NCBI GenBank assembly: GCA_022592445.1
Contig: JABYQR010000390.1
Coordinates: 1-40,233, forward strand
From: Cytidiella melzeri
Lineage: Eukaryota; Basidiomycota; Agaricomycetes; Polyporales; Irpicaceae
Direction of reading: 5' to 3'
DNA length: 40,233 nucleotides
The position numbers and the translations under genes are program-made. Position 1 is the first letter of the stretch; each line of letters opens with the position of its first letter. Positions 7,636 through 16,818 of the stretch are shown in pieces. The notes under the pieces were generated by a model. The model did not search any database and had not been told where the DNA came from. It saw only the letters and a program-made list of their open reading frames with translations.

Positions 7636-8382
7636 TGACATGGATAGTCCAACAGAGACCGGATTTTTCCAATATTGTCACAAGTTTATAGCCTTAGGCG
7701 CCTATCTAGAGCGCTTATTTTCCGGCTAGGAGTGTTACCGGACCTAACCCTAACCTGGGTCACGTGACATCCTGCCTTATTTATCAATAGTCCAGACCCA
7801 AACCCTAGACTCAGTCTGGAGCGGTTCCAGATCAACCTAGGCTATTGTTCTATTTTTCCTCTTCCATTGATGGGGATTCCCCAGGGATTCCCCCAGGTCT
7901 TATTGTTCTATTGTTCTTATCCTATTGTTCTATTGTTGTATTGTTCTAGCTCTATTGTTCTACGTACCCTGGTCCTTGACAGTTACTCAGGTCCTTGACA
8001 GTTACTCCGGTCCTTGACAGTTACCCGGGTTCCTTATTGTTCTATTGTTACTCCAGTCCCACAGTTACTCCAGTCCCTAGTGTGGGAACTGGTGCACAGA
8101 CCATCCAGACACAGTATATATAGTACCCCTTACCCTCCCTGGTTCTGCATCTTGACCTCTTCGTCATTTGCACTGCCAGGTGAGTTACTCAATGTAACCT
8201 AGTATAAGCATGATATCAACTTCGTCATTTGCACTGCCAGTATCCGGCCTCTGAGCCTGCTTGCCTGCTCATCAGCGACTTTGACCTCGTTGTTGTTGTT
8301 GGAGATCCACTTCCACTTCCACTCCCCCTCTTCTCTGCCCTTGTTTAGGGTACAGCAGTATAGCAGCAGTCGCTCCGCGACA
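7636..8382 (+). repeat. Solo LTR of the A family inside element C RT (747 bp)
   Basis: Begins TGACATGG, ends GCGACA, flanked by GGGAT on both sides (7631-7635 and 8383-8387). RT homology resumes immediately after (GYHNVRIKEGDEYKAAF). It carries three 19-bp GTCCTTGACAGTTAC units where element A's LTR has two. TATA at 8115, ATCTTGACCT at 8149-8158. Nine ATTGTT motifs lie between about 7840 and 8050. It is a remnant of an A-family insertion after LTR-LTR recombination, or was acquired by conversion. Confidence 0.93.
8180..8240 (+). other. Intron-like segment in the solo LTR
   Basis: GTGAGT donor at 8180, CAG acceptor at 8238-8240 (61 bp). The 21 bp before the donor (8159-8179) equal the last 21 bp (8220-8240). 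Two ATGs lie inside it. It is the counterpart of 2070-2130. Confidence 0.5.
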
Positions 8383-11023
8383 GGGATATCACAATGTCCG
8401 CATCAAAGAAGGAGATGAGTACAAAGCGGCGTTCGTTACCAACCGAGGACTCTTCGAACCTAAAGTCATGTTCTTCGGTCTCACGAACTCACCCGCTACC
8501 TTCCAAGCTCTGATGGACAACATCTTCGCCGACCTCGTCGCCGAGGGCAAGGTGGCTGTCTATCTAGATGACATCTTGATCTGGAGCAACAACCTGACAG
8601 AGCATCGCAAGGTTGTACATGAAGTCCTCGAGCGACTTCAACAGCACGATCTCTACCTCCGGCCGGAAAAGTGCGAGTTTGAGAAATCTGAGATCGAGTA
8701 CCTCGGGTTGATCATTCGCGCCGGCGAAGTAGCTATGGACCCTGTCAAAGTCCAAGCAGTTTCTACGTGGCCCACACCCAAGAACCTCAAAGAAGTTAGA
8801 GGGTTCATCGGGTTTGCCAACTTCTACCGACGCTTCATCCAAGACTTCTCAAAGCACGCGCGGCCTCTACACGACCTTACTAAGAAGGACGTACCGTTTG
8901 TCTGGGGTCCAGCACAAGAGACTGCCTTCACGCTGCTAAAGAAGGCCTTTACCACTAAGCCTATCTTGGCAGTCTGGGACCCTGAACTCCCTACACGTCT
9001 AGAAGTCGATGCCTCGGGCTATGCGACCGGTGGAATCATCTCCCAGAAATCGAAGGAAGATGGATTCTACCACCCTATCGCCTACCGGTCCGCCTCTATG
9101 ACTGAAGCAGAGCGTAACTACAAAATCTTTGATCAGGAGATGTTAGCAATCACCGAGGCTCTCAAAGATTGGCACCATTACCTTGAGAGGCTCAAGGAAC
9201 CGTTTGAGATCTGGACAGATCACGCAAACCTGCAGTACTGGAAGACTGCGCAACACCTCACTCGATGTCAAGCACGTTGGTCATTACTCTTGGCTGACTT
9301 CGACTTTGTGTTGGTACACAAGCCCGGTAGTACCATGATACACGCTGATCCTCTCTCTCGTCTTCACTCTCACGCTGTCACGGACGAAGAAGGCAACAAG
9401 GATCAGGTGGTACTGAAACCGGAACACTTCCGGATCCTCGCTACCAGTGCGCTCGCCACTGCTTCTCCGCTCGAATCAAAGATCCGAGAATGCACGGAAC
9501 AAGAAGCAGAAGTCGCACAAGCTCTTGCTACCCTTCGAAAGAAGGATCCGCGCAAACTTGTCAGCGGTTTACTTGAATGGGAAGAGAGTGACGGACTCAT
9601 CTACTACAAGGGAAAACTCTACATCCCTGACAACAAGGAGCTCCGTCACGAAATCGTCAAATCTTGCCATGACACACCCGCGGCTGGTCATCCGGGCAAA
9701 CACGGCACCATAGAGCTAGTCTCACGACACTATTGGTGGCCGAAGATGAATGCCTTTGTAGAGACTTACGTACTAGGCTGTGATCGCTGTCAACGCTATA
9801 AGTCAGCTCCACACCCTAAAGCAGTACTACAGCCTCAGGAAACTCCGGCCGGACCTTGGGAACACGTCGGAGTAGATCTCATCACTCAGCTACCACCTTC
9901 TAAGGGATTTGATTCGATCGCGGTCTACGTCGACCATTACTCTGATCAAACGCACATCATCCCCACCACCACTAAGGTTAACGCTGAGGGGATTGCCGAT
10001 CTACATTACAAAGAAGTATTCCGACTTCACGGCATTCCCAAGAAGGTGTTCTCTGACCGAGGACCCCAGTTTGCAGCACGCTTCATGCGTGCGCTCTATC
10101 ACCGCTTAGGCATAGAGACTGGTTTTACGACCGCCTATCATCCGCAAGGAAATGGCAAAGTCGAACGCAAAAACCAGGATATTGAACAGTACCTGCGTCT
10201 ATTCTGTTAGCAACGACAAGACGACTGGGTCGATCATCTGCCGGCGGCTGAGTTTGCACTCAACTCGCGAGTACATGCGGGTAATTCACAAACACCGTTT
10301 GAGGTCATCTATGGATATCGCCCCAACTTCACCATACCAGTCGGCAAGCGAAGCAATATCCCATCACTCGATGAGCACCTTGACAATATGGCTCGAGTAC
10401 GCAAAGAGACCGAAGCAGCTCTTCGTCTAAGCAAAGAAAAGATGAAGCAACTTTACGAGTCTGAGAAGCGCTCTCCACGTGTCTTCCAAGTAGGGGACAT
10501 GGTCTGGCTGAACGCTAAGAACGTCCAGATCCACCAGGCTACCCCTAAGCTTGGTCCTCGACAACTCGGCCCGTACAAGGTCATCGAGCGTATCGGCGAT
10601 CTTGACTACAAACTCAATCTACCCAGCTATCTCCGAATCCACCCCGTCTTCCATATCAACCGTCTAAGTCCCTGGCACGACAACGGCAAAGACGTACCTC
10701 CACCTCCTGATCCTATCGTCATTGACGGAGAAGAGCAGTACGTTGTTGAGAAAGTGCTAGACAGCAGGCTACACGGATGGTGGAAGAAACTACAATTCCT
10801 AGTCAAATGGGAAGGGTATTCAGACGGACACAATAGCTGGGAACCAGTAGAAAACCTCGAGAATAGTCAAGAAGCATTGACGACTTCTACAAAGCAAACC
10901 CCGGAGCGCCCCGGGTCATCAAAGCTTCACTCTTCGCGGATCTCCGCTCGCATTTTCGGGAATTCAATACCCAGACCGACCCGCTTTCCTTCGCACGATC
11001 TATCCATCTACATACGATCTTAG
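8383..11023 (+). pseudogene. Element C RT (C-terminal), RNase H, integrase and chromodomain
   Basis: One frame runs from 8383 with a single in-frame TAG at 10208-10210, probably from CAG. Order: RT palm with YLDD (about 8559-8572); RNase H with VDASGYATG, FDQEMLAI and TDHANL; integrase zinc region (HPGKHGT...C.RCQRYK); integrase core with Asp in VDLITQLP, Asp in SDRGPQF and Glu in GNGKVERKNQ; then PFEVIYGY and GPYKVIERIG of the C-terminal domain; and a chromodomain (QYVVEKVLDSR, LQFLVKWEGYSDGHNSWEP) at about 10735-10870, which in chromoviruses targets integration to marked chromatin. A one-base loss near 10877 shifts the last 50 or so codons, and the original tail continues in the next frame. 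Dead through the TAG, the shift and the LTR insertion upstream. Confidence 0.88.
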
Positions 11024-11240
11024 CTGGGATGAAGGCAAACACATCGGTCTGGATATCTCAAGAACATCACACTGACGGGTAACGTCGAGTCAACGACACC
11101 AGAAGGGGAGAAACTTCCTAGCATCCTTCTGACTAGACAATCGGGGCAATTCTGCTGAATCCCTGTAGACGGGTAGAAGACCTCTATCACCACAGCACAG
11201 TGATGCTTCGCGAGGACGCTCTATTTTAGGAGGGGGGAAA
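11024..11240 (+). other. Element C 3' untranslated region with polypurine tract
   Basis: About 200 bp downstream of the pol frame, partly old pol tail in another frame. It ends in the purine run AGGAGGGGGGAAA at 11228-11240, directly before the 3' LTR. This is the plus-strand primer site for reverse transcription. Confidence 0.8.
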
Positions 11241-12001
11241 TGTCATGGATGGCCTGACTAGCCCTTAATTTGTTTTCGCAATTTACCTCTTGTTTTTATC
11301 TGTAAAACTCCGGGCTGCAGCTCAGTTGCAACCTTTCATGCATAAACTCCTTTGCACGTCTATTAAGCGCCCGTATCACGTGGCTTAGACGCTCCACACG
11401 GTCACATTACTTGCTACTACGTCACACTAGCATGTGACTTAGCTTAAGTAAGACCACATGGCTACAGACACATGGTTCAGCCCATAGCTAGGGTTTGACA
11501 TCATAGATACTGTCCACATGGGCTCCTTATTGTTCTTTCCCTATTGTTCTCTTCATGGAAGAATGTTCTCACAGGTGCAGGAATGGAATACAATAGTTGG
11601 TCTCCTTTTAGATAGATTCTCTCACAGGTAGAGTTCTTGGCAAGGACTAGACAATAGCTATTGTTCTCTTTTAGGTAGTTCTTTTGTTCTTCGTTCACAC
11701 GGCTTCTTGCAAAGCCTGCCCTCAACATGGTCTGTGCGCAGGTCCCTGAAGTCTATATATACTGCTGCATGTACGCTCCTAGCCCCCATCTCGACCTCTT
11801 GGTCTTTACTGGGCTAGGTAAGCAACCCCCTCTTGTACTACATAGCTGGTAGTAACAATACTAACTTGGTCTTTACTGGGCTAGCAACTTGCATAAAGTT
11901 TGATAGCTGGTGAGAGCATTGTGCTATACGCCTGCCACCACCTCGTCGTCGTCTTCCACTCCGTGTCCCTAGTTGCTACGTCGAGCTCCGTCTCCGTGAC
12001 A
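11241..12001 (+). repeat. 3' LTR of element C (761 bp)
   Basis: Starts TGTCATGG after the polypurine tract, ends CCGTGACA, followed by the GCTTT duplication. It retains the intron-like segment and primer segment seen in the 5' LTR. It differs from the 5' LTR by an extra GTTT near the start, changed bases throughout, and a different stretch after the repeat (CAACTTGCAT in place of ATATCTGTAT). Confidence 0.92.
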
Positions 12002-12345
12002 GCTTTATTCTTAGTTCCGTCAATGTTATGCAATGAGATAACCCTTTCGAGTGGGTGCTGAATAATCTTATGCTTCTTGACGAACTGGTGACTGATGAAT
12101 AAAGCCGTAGCTCCCGAATCAATCATTGCAGGAACGCGAATGCTTCTATTCAAACCTTTAACTAGTACATGTACACGGAAATGAGATGATAACCGATCTA
12201 GCGACGATATAGTACATGAGGAGATAGTAGATGATGGGCATGGAGTAGACATTGTATACGAGGAAGATGAGGAGGGCGACGAAGGAGGCAAGGATAGGGT
12301 ATCTGGGGGACTCGCAGCTGCGGCTGTGTCACGAGTCCGCTTCAA
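12002..12345 (-). pseudogene. Element B pol start: linker and protease active site, cut by element C
   Basis: In the -1 frame relative to gag, the pol frame begins around 12345 and runs through a Ser/Pro-rich linker to the retropepsin active site IDSGATALF, then the KKHKIIQHPLERVISLHNID region, ending at the element C insertion. It resumes at 3424 without loss of frame apart from the 5-bp duplication. This protease would process Gag-Pol, and insertion of C destroyed it. Confidence 0.85.
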
Positions 12346-13589
12346 AAAACCGCATTGATTTTGGCTGCCATCTCATCCATTTGCTTTTTCTGGATGTCCA
12401 GCATGTCCTTGAGAGCAGCAATCTTAGCATCCTTGTCACTGGATGCGTCTTGCTTCGGTGCAGTAGCGGTCGACGAGGTCGACGAGGTCGCAGCAACTGT
12501 TTGTCCCTTAGGGACGCCTTGAAGCCGTTTCAGGCAAACTGCCCCCCAGTGACCGGTACCACCACAGTGATTGCAAACCGGGTCGTCAGGGTGCTTTGAG
12601 TCCCTCTTCTTGTGGTTCTCGGATCCACAAACCGAGCAGCGCTTGCTCATTTCCTTCTTCCATTTCTGGAAGATCTCCTGTTTGCCCAGACCCGCAAAGA
12701 GTGAGTCAAACGAGGCAGAGAACCGGGAGGCGTCAATCTCCATGGCATTGGGATCACGGAACGCCTGCTGATGGGACTTGCCATGCCCTGACGAGCTGTC
12801 CACCATGACCTTGCCGGTGCTGTTGCGGAGGTCGGCAAGTTGAGCATCGACCGCTTTGCACTGGTCTTTGAGTGCGTCATAGGTGGCGGCGCGGGTTTGG
12901 AAGTACGAGACGCGTTGCAAGTACTCAGTGCTCAAGCTCGACTTGAGACGATCGAAGAGGTCCTGCTGGCTCCAGCCAGTGCGAGGGGCCCATGTCTCAA
13001 ACTCGGAGATGTGGGCGGCGAAGGTCTTGTTGCCTTGCTTCATGTTGGCAATCTTTGTCTTGGCCTCCATGACAGCGTCTATAGGCTCGAATTTGGCTTT
13101 GAAAGCCTCGATAAATGTATCCCAGCTATTTCCAAAAGCTGGTTTGCTACTGGCCAACTCCTCAATATGAGGGCGGGCCCAGTCGGCAGCGTCGTCCTGC
13201 ATGAACGATAGGGCGCTGGTGATGAGTTTATGAGGATCGAAGATCCTCGCGCCATTGGTGTCCACCTGGACCTGGCCTTGCGCGTCCTGTTGGAAGAACG
13301 CTTTGCCCTGGTTCTGGGCCCAGACAATGAAAGCATGCCGGAAAAGCCTTGCTTCTGACGACGTCTTTCCCTTGAAAGAGACGGGCTTCTCAACAATACT
13401 CCGTTCTCGGGACGTGTGTGTGGCCCCGGCGACGGCTGGTGCTTGAATAGCTGCCAAGGCAGCCACCTGATTGGTGAGGTCAACCATCCTTTGTGTCAGG
13501 ACGCCCAACATATTTAGGATGTCTTGCTGGCTCAGGTTGGCAACTGGGGCAGCTGGAGCAGCAGGGGCAGCGGGCTGGTTAGGGTCCAT
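12342..13589 (-). CDS. Element B gag (capsid-nucleocapsid), intact
   Basis: 415 codons from an ATG at 13589 (MDPNQPAA) to TGA at 12342-12344. Gag forms the particle and binds the element RNA. N-terminus: Pro/Ala-rich, then a short helical segment QQDILNMLGVLTQRMVDL. Capsid core: FKGKTSSEARLFRHAF, ALSFMQDDAADWA, FKAKFEPIDAVMEAK, MKQGNKTFAAHISEFE. Nucleocapsid: CSVCGSENH and the zinc knuckle CNHCGGTGHWGAVC, then a Ser/Thr/Ala linker and a charged C-terminal helix. It is the only full-length gag in the window. The start aligns with the gag starts of A and C. The stop overlaps the slippery run at 12345-12351, linking gag to pol by a -1 shift. Confidence 0.88.
   Translation of the reverse strand: MDPNQPAAPAAPAAPVANLSQQDILNMLGVLTQRMVDLTNQVAALAAIQAPAVAGATHTSRERSIVEKPVSFKGKTSSEARLFRHAFIVWAQNQGKAFFQQDAQGQVQVDTNGARIFDPHKLITSALSFMQDDAADWARPHIEELASSKPAFGNSWDTFIEAFKAKFEPIDAVMEAKTKIANMKQGNKTFAAHISEFETWAPRTGWSQQDLFDRLKSSLSTEYLQRVSYFQTRAATYDALKDQCKAVDAQLADLRNSTGKVMVDSSSGHGKSHQQAFRDPNAMEIDASRFSASFDSLFAGLGKQEIFQKWKKEMSKRCSVCGSENHKKRDSKHPDDPVCNHCGGTGHWGAVCLKRLQGVPKGQTVAATSSTSSTATAPKQDASSDKDAKIAALKDMLDIQKKQMDEMAAKINAVF
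12344..12351 (-). promoter_or_regulatory. Candidate -1 ribosomal frameshift site at the element B gag-pol junction
   Basis: Sense strand in gag frame: GCG GTT TTT TGA. The heptamer G GTT TTT sits directly before the gag stop, and pol continues in the -1 frame (TTG AAG CGG). This heptamer type is known to slip in some RNA viruses. Pol has no ATG of its own near the junction. A stimulatory structure was not established. Confidence 0.45.
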
Positions 13590-13829
13590 GTCTTCTTTGG
13601 TGATGAGACGACGATTTTCTTCGGTCGGAGTCTGGTGTTGCTCAAAGTATTTGCTGTTGACCGCTTCTGTTGGGTCTGCCTGAGTGTACCGATTTGGACA
13701 CGGTTGTTCGTCACACTCGTAGAATATGCCTCGTAGAAGTGGTCGTCTGTGACTGCGCTCAAATCGAAGAAGTGTATGCAATTTTCGCAAGGAAGACTGG
13801 ACGACGTGGTGGGCAAACTATGGATCTAT
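13590..13829 (-). other. Element B pre-gag leader with conserved Cys/His segment
   Basis: Codons in the gag frame from about 13722 to the gag ATG (FYECDEQPCPNRYTQADPTE and onward) match element C, including a one-codon indel, so they look protein-coding although they lie upstream of the first ATG. Further upstream (LPCENCIHFFDLSAVTDDHF) they are one base out of frame because of a single-base loss near 13728 relative to C. The Cys/His pattern is shared with element A. Confidence 0.5.
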
Positions 13830-14556
13830 CTAAATCCACTCAAAGTAGCTATCGTTATTAACTACGTTGAGCTGGGCAAGAACTTTGCTGTAGTTCTTAC
13901 GAAGCTGTTTAAACGAAACCTTCCCTATTGCTTTGCAACCCCAGTCCAGGAGTTGCCACTCGCATCCGCTGTGACAGGTGCAACCTCGTCAAGTTGGTTG
14001 AGGAAGCGATTAACTTTGTTGACGAGATGGAGTAATGCACGACGGTGATCGGGGTCTGCACAGTTGAGGAGTTCCTGAAGCTCTGTGAGAGCTTGTAGGC
14101 GGGTGCGGACTGCGGTAAGCTTCGGCCTAAAGATGCCGATGAGGTCAACGGTGATAACTTTTTAAAGTTGATCAGCACCGGTTTGGGTGCAGCGGGAGCA
14201 GGAGTGGGCGGGGGAAGTTTGGCAAGCCTCTCAGCAAGAGTTGGCTTGTGGGTTTGTTGCTCGGCTAGTGTGCGAGCACGTTCTTCTGCTACGCGTTCTC
14301 CGTAGGCTCGGGCAGAAGCGCGAAGTTGTTGATTTTCCTCGTAAGAGGGGACGGTGATGGTGATGCCTTTGACAGGCGGCTTTTTGGATACGTACTTGGC
14401 GACGTTGACTAGGTCTTTGTCAGACCAGCGATGAGGTTGACCACTCTTACGCTTGTCAGCGAGAGCGTCGAGGAAGGATGGAGGAAGACACCTCTTGAGC
14501 TGAGGCTCAGTTGTGGGGAGGTTCTTTGTGAAACGGGGACGCGTGTCTTTAGGCAC
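13830..14556 (-). pseudogene. Element B pre-gag ORF, frameshifted
   Basis: Homologue of 4276-5052 and 997-1755. The first 137 or so codons from the GTG at 14556 (VPKDTRPRFTKNLPTTEPQ) match element C closely. A one-base loss near 14150 shifts the frame, and a second loss near 13960 restores it for the C-terminal WQLLDWG block and the terminal FEWI followed by TAG at 13830-13832. Apart from a mutated site at 13963-13965 there is no ATG. Family not recognised. Confidence 0.7.
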
Positions 14557-14689
14557 TAAACAACGCGTAGGGGGTGAAAACGGACGACGTAAGCGTAGCT
14601 CAACGGTATGAAGAGACCGGAGACGTACTCGTCAAACAGGAATAAACTTTTAAAAACGGTGGGAGTGGGGACCCAGGGTTTACACAACG

Positions 14690-14699
14690 ATCTCGACCT
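14690..14699 (-). promoter_or_regulatory. Element B primer-binding site, self-primer type
   Basis: Two bases behind the LTR, the sense strand reads AGGTCGAGAT, the exact reverse complement of ATCTCGACCT found at the predicted RNA start of family B/C LTRs (for example 3969-3978). B's own 5' LTR has since lost one base of that segment (14901-14910 region). Confidence 0.7.
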
Positions 14700-14701
14700 A
14701 A

Positions 14702-15451
14702 TGTCACGGAGACGAAGCTCGACGCAACTAAAAGGGACACATGTGGAAGACGACAAGAGGTGGTGGCAGGCTTGAAGCACAATGCTCTCACCAGCTATCA
14801 AACTTTATGCAAGTTGCTAGCCCAGTAAAGACCAAGTTAGCATTGGTACTACTAGCTATGTAGTACAGAGGGGTTGCTTACCTAGCCCAGTAAAGACCAA
14901 GAGGTGAGATGGGGGCTAGGAGCGTACATGCAGCTGCTTATATAGACTTCAGGGACCTGCGCACAGACCATGTTGAGGGCAGGCTTTGCAAGAAGCCGTG
15001 TGAACGAAGAACAAAGAACTACCTAAAGGAGAACAATAGCTATTGTCTAGACCTTGCCAAGAACTCTACCGTGAGAGAATCTATCTAAAAGGAGACCAAC
15101 TATTGTATTCCATTCCCGCACCTGTGAGAACATTCTTCCATAAAGAGAACAATAGGGAAAGAACAATAAGGAGCCCATGTGGACAGTATCTATGATGTCA
15201 AACCCTAGCTATGGGCTGAACCATGTGTCTGTAGCCATGTGGTCTTACTTAAGCTAAGTCACATGCTAGTGTGACGTAGTAGCAAGTAATGTGACCGTGT
15301 GGAGCGTCTAAGCCACGTGATACGGGCGCTTAATAGACGTGCAAAGGAGTTTATGCATGAAAGGTTGCAACTGAGCTGCAGCCCGGAGTTTTACAGATAA
15401 AAACAAGAGGTAAATTGCGAAAATTAAGGGCTAGTCAGGCCATCCATGACA
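14702..15451 (-). repeat. 5' LTR of element B (750 bp)
   Basis: On the minus strand begins TGTCATGG (15451) and ends CCGTGACA (14702). Same family as the LTRs of element C. Its right edge abuts the interrupted gag frame of element D. The 3' LTR lies beyond the left edge of the window, so its TSD cannot be tested here. Confidence 0.9.
14817..14881 (-). other. Intron-like segment in the element B LTR
   Basis: GTAAGC donor at 14881, GCTAAC branch-like motif, TAG acceptor at 14817 (65 bp), with the same flanking 20-bp direct repeat as in element C. One ATG lies inside it. Confidence 0.5.
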
Positions 15452-16818
15452 GCTACCCCCCCGGTATGTCTCTTGCCGGCAAACCTCCTCTCGCAGCGCG
15501 CATCTCCGATTGTCCTCCGCTAGAGTCTCGCATCAACATGGGTACTTCGAATGCTAAAGGGAGCCTCAGTACTCGTGTTAAACCTCCTCCGTTGACCGAT
15601 GGTGAATGAAGATATCTCAACTCCACGCGCGGATGCTACAAGTATCGGAAACCGAATGTCGCTCATGTGGCGAACGCTTGTCCCAACGATTACCCGGACG
15701 CAAAAACGTACGTTCCCCTCGTTCCTCCGGACTGGCAGCCCCCTGCTCGTACAAACGCGAACGCTACTACCTCTACGTCTACGCGTATCGCCGCCGTGGA
15801 AACCACCGCCGAACATGAAGATGTATACCCTGTCGGGGCTTTCGACTACTCCGACGCCCCGCCTGCTCACCTTTGGTCTGTCCTCAGCGAAGGTGACTCC
15901 ACCGACGAAGACGCGTACGTCCCTCCTCTCACATGCTGTCACATCCATTGGGACGCCATCGTCCACTCTCCATCCCCTTCCATCTCTCCTGTACGAATGC
16001 TTATTGACTCCGGAGCTCCTGCAATTCTAGTTGACGACGCCCTCGTGACCAGGCTCGGTCTACGTCGCAGACCGCTTCCTGAGTCTAAAGCATTCGGGAC
16101 AGCTTGGGGTGGAGAGAAACAGGTAGCAACGGAGTGGATAAAGTTCAAGGTTTCGAATCAGCAGCACTCTTGGTCATCGCGCACTTGTAAAGCCATTGTC
16201 GTCAAAGGACTTTTTGTTCCTGTAATACTAGGTCTTCCTTTCTTTTTGGTAAACCGTTGTTCAATCGACCCGGTTCGCAGCACCATCATACAACAATGTG
16301 ACAACTTAGATATCATCAACGCTCCTCCTCCCACTACACCTCCCGACCTCGACCGACGCTCTCCGCAACAACGACTGTCTGATTGCCAGGTCGCTTGCGC
16401 TGATGCTAACAAGACACGAATATTGGAAGACAACCTACTTCGAACTGCCTACAGAGACACCCTGCGACAACTCCTTCTTGAGACACCTCTGGCTCCGCAC
16501 ACAAATGACGAATACGACAAACTCTCACACTCTTTTAACCACACTGCGAACACAATCGCCGCTATCCATGACCGTATCGACGAGTTGGCTGGCGAAGCCA
16601 CTTTGCAACGTGAGAATGACCGCATGCGGCGACGCTTTGCAGACCTCTTTCCTGACAACATCCCTCACATTTCTAATTTGCCCACCAATGTCTACCACCG
16701 TTTTCGTCTTATTGACCCCAACGCAGCCATTGCCCGTCGTCAGTACGATTGTCCTAAAAAGTATCGGGAGATCTGGCGAACGCTGCTAAATCAGCATCTC
16801 GAAGCCGGTAGAATCTGA
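15452..16818 (+). pseudogene. Element D gag C-terminus and protease
   Basis: The frame opens at the element B insertion. The gag tail ends PPPLTDGE, then TGA (15607-15609), then RYLNSTRGCYKYRKPN and H..NAC. This is a CCHC zinc knuckle in which the second Cys is Tyr (TAT at 15643-15645). The protease has IDSGAPAIL (Asp codon 16006-16008) and the later VILGLPFF motif, followed by a linker and the RT connection (VYHRFRLIDPNAAIARRQY). The frame ends at TGA 16816-16818 where relatives continue with a basic residue (GRI then PSSSPYASPAF). Both stops fit single C-to-T changes in CGA codons. Confidence 0.85.

Larger units (their letters stand above)
3425..12001 (+). mobile_element. Element C, complete Ty3/gypsy chromovirus copy with solo-LTR insertion (8.6 kb)
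   Basis: Two LTRs (3425-4181 and 11241-12001) start TGTCATGG and end GTGACA. They are flanked by a perfect 5-bp duplication GCTTT (3420-3424 and 12002-12006). Order: LTR, degraded primer site, pre-gag ORF, gag, protease, RT, RNase H, integrase with C-terminal chromodomain, polypurine tract, LTR. The LTRs differ at roughly twenty positions by eye, including a 4-bp GTTT indel near the left edge, so the insertion is not brand new. Coding defects: frameshifts in gag, one near 7099 in pol, a 747-bp solo LTR in RT, a TAG at 10208, a frameshift near 10877 and a deletion in the primer site. It is not autonomous. Confidence 0.92.
2656..15451 (-). mobile_element. Element B, Ty3/gypsy chromovirus-like, 3' part outside window, disrupted by A and C
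   Basis: Sense order, reading right to left: 5' LTR (15451-14702), primer site, broken pre-gag ORF, intact gag, protease start (to 12002), then element C, then the rest of protease and the start of RT (3424-2656), then element A. RNase H, integrase and the 3' LTR must lie left of the window beyond A. B is inserted in the gag of element D, and its right LTR edge is followed directly by D's open frame at 15452. B and C belong to one family: their LTRs, gag and protease are very similar. Confidence 0.85.

Noticed and set aside
7741..7756. CCTAACCCTAACC, telomere-like repeat in the A-family LTR
   Set aside because: Only about two units, present at the same place in every A-family LTR, so it is part of the LTR and not an interstitial telomere.
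8180..8240. Reading the LTR direct repeats as ordinary tandem repeats
   Set aside because: Kept as an alternative but not preferred: the GT and AG borders and spacing recur in three LTR families with different sequences.
12252..12599. Plus-strand ORFs opposite the element B gag
   Set aside because: Antisense shadows of the gag and pol frames.
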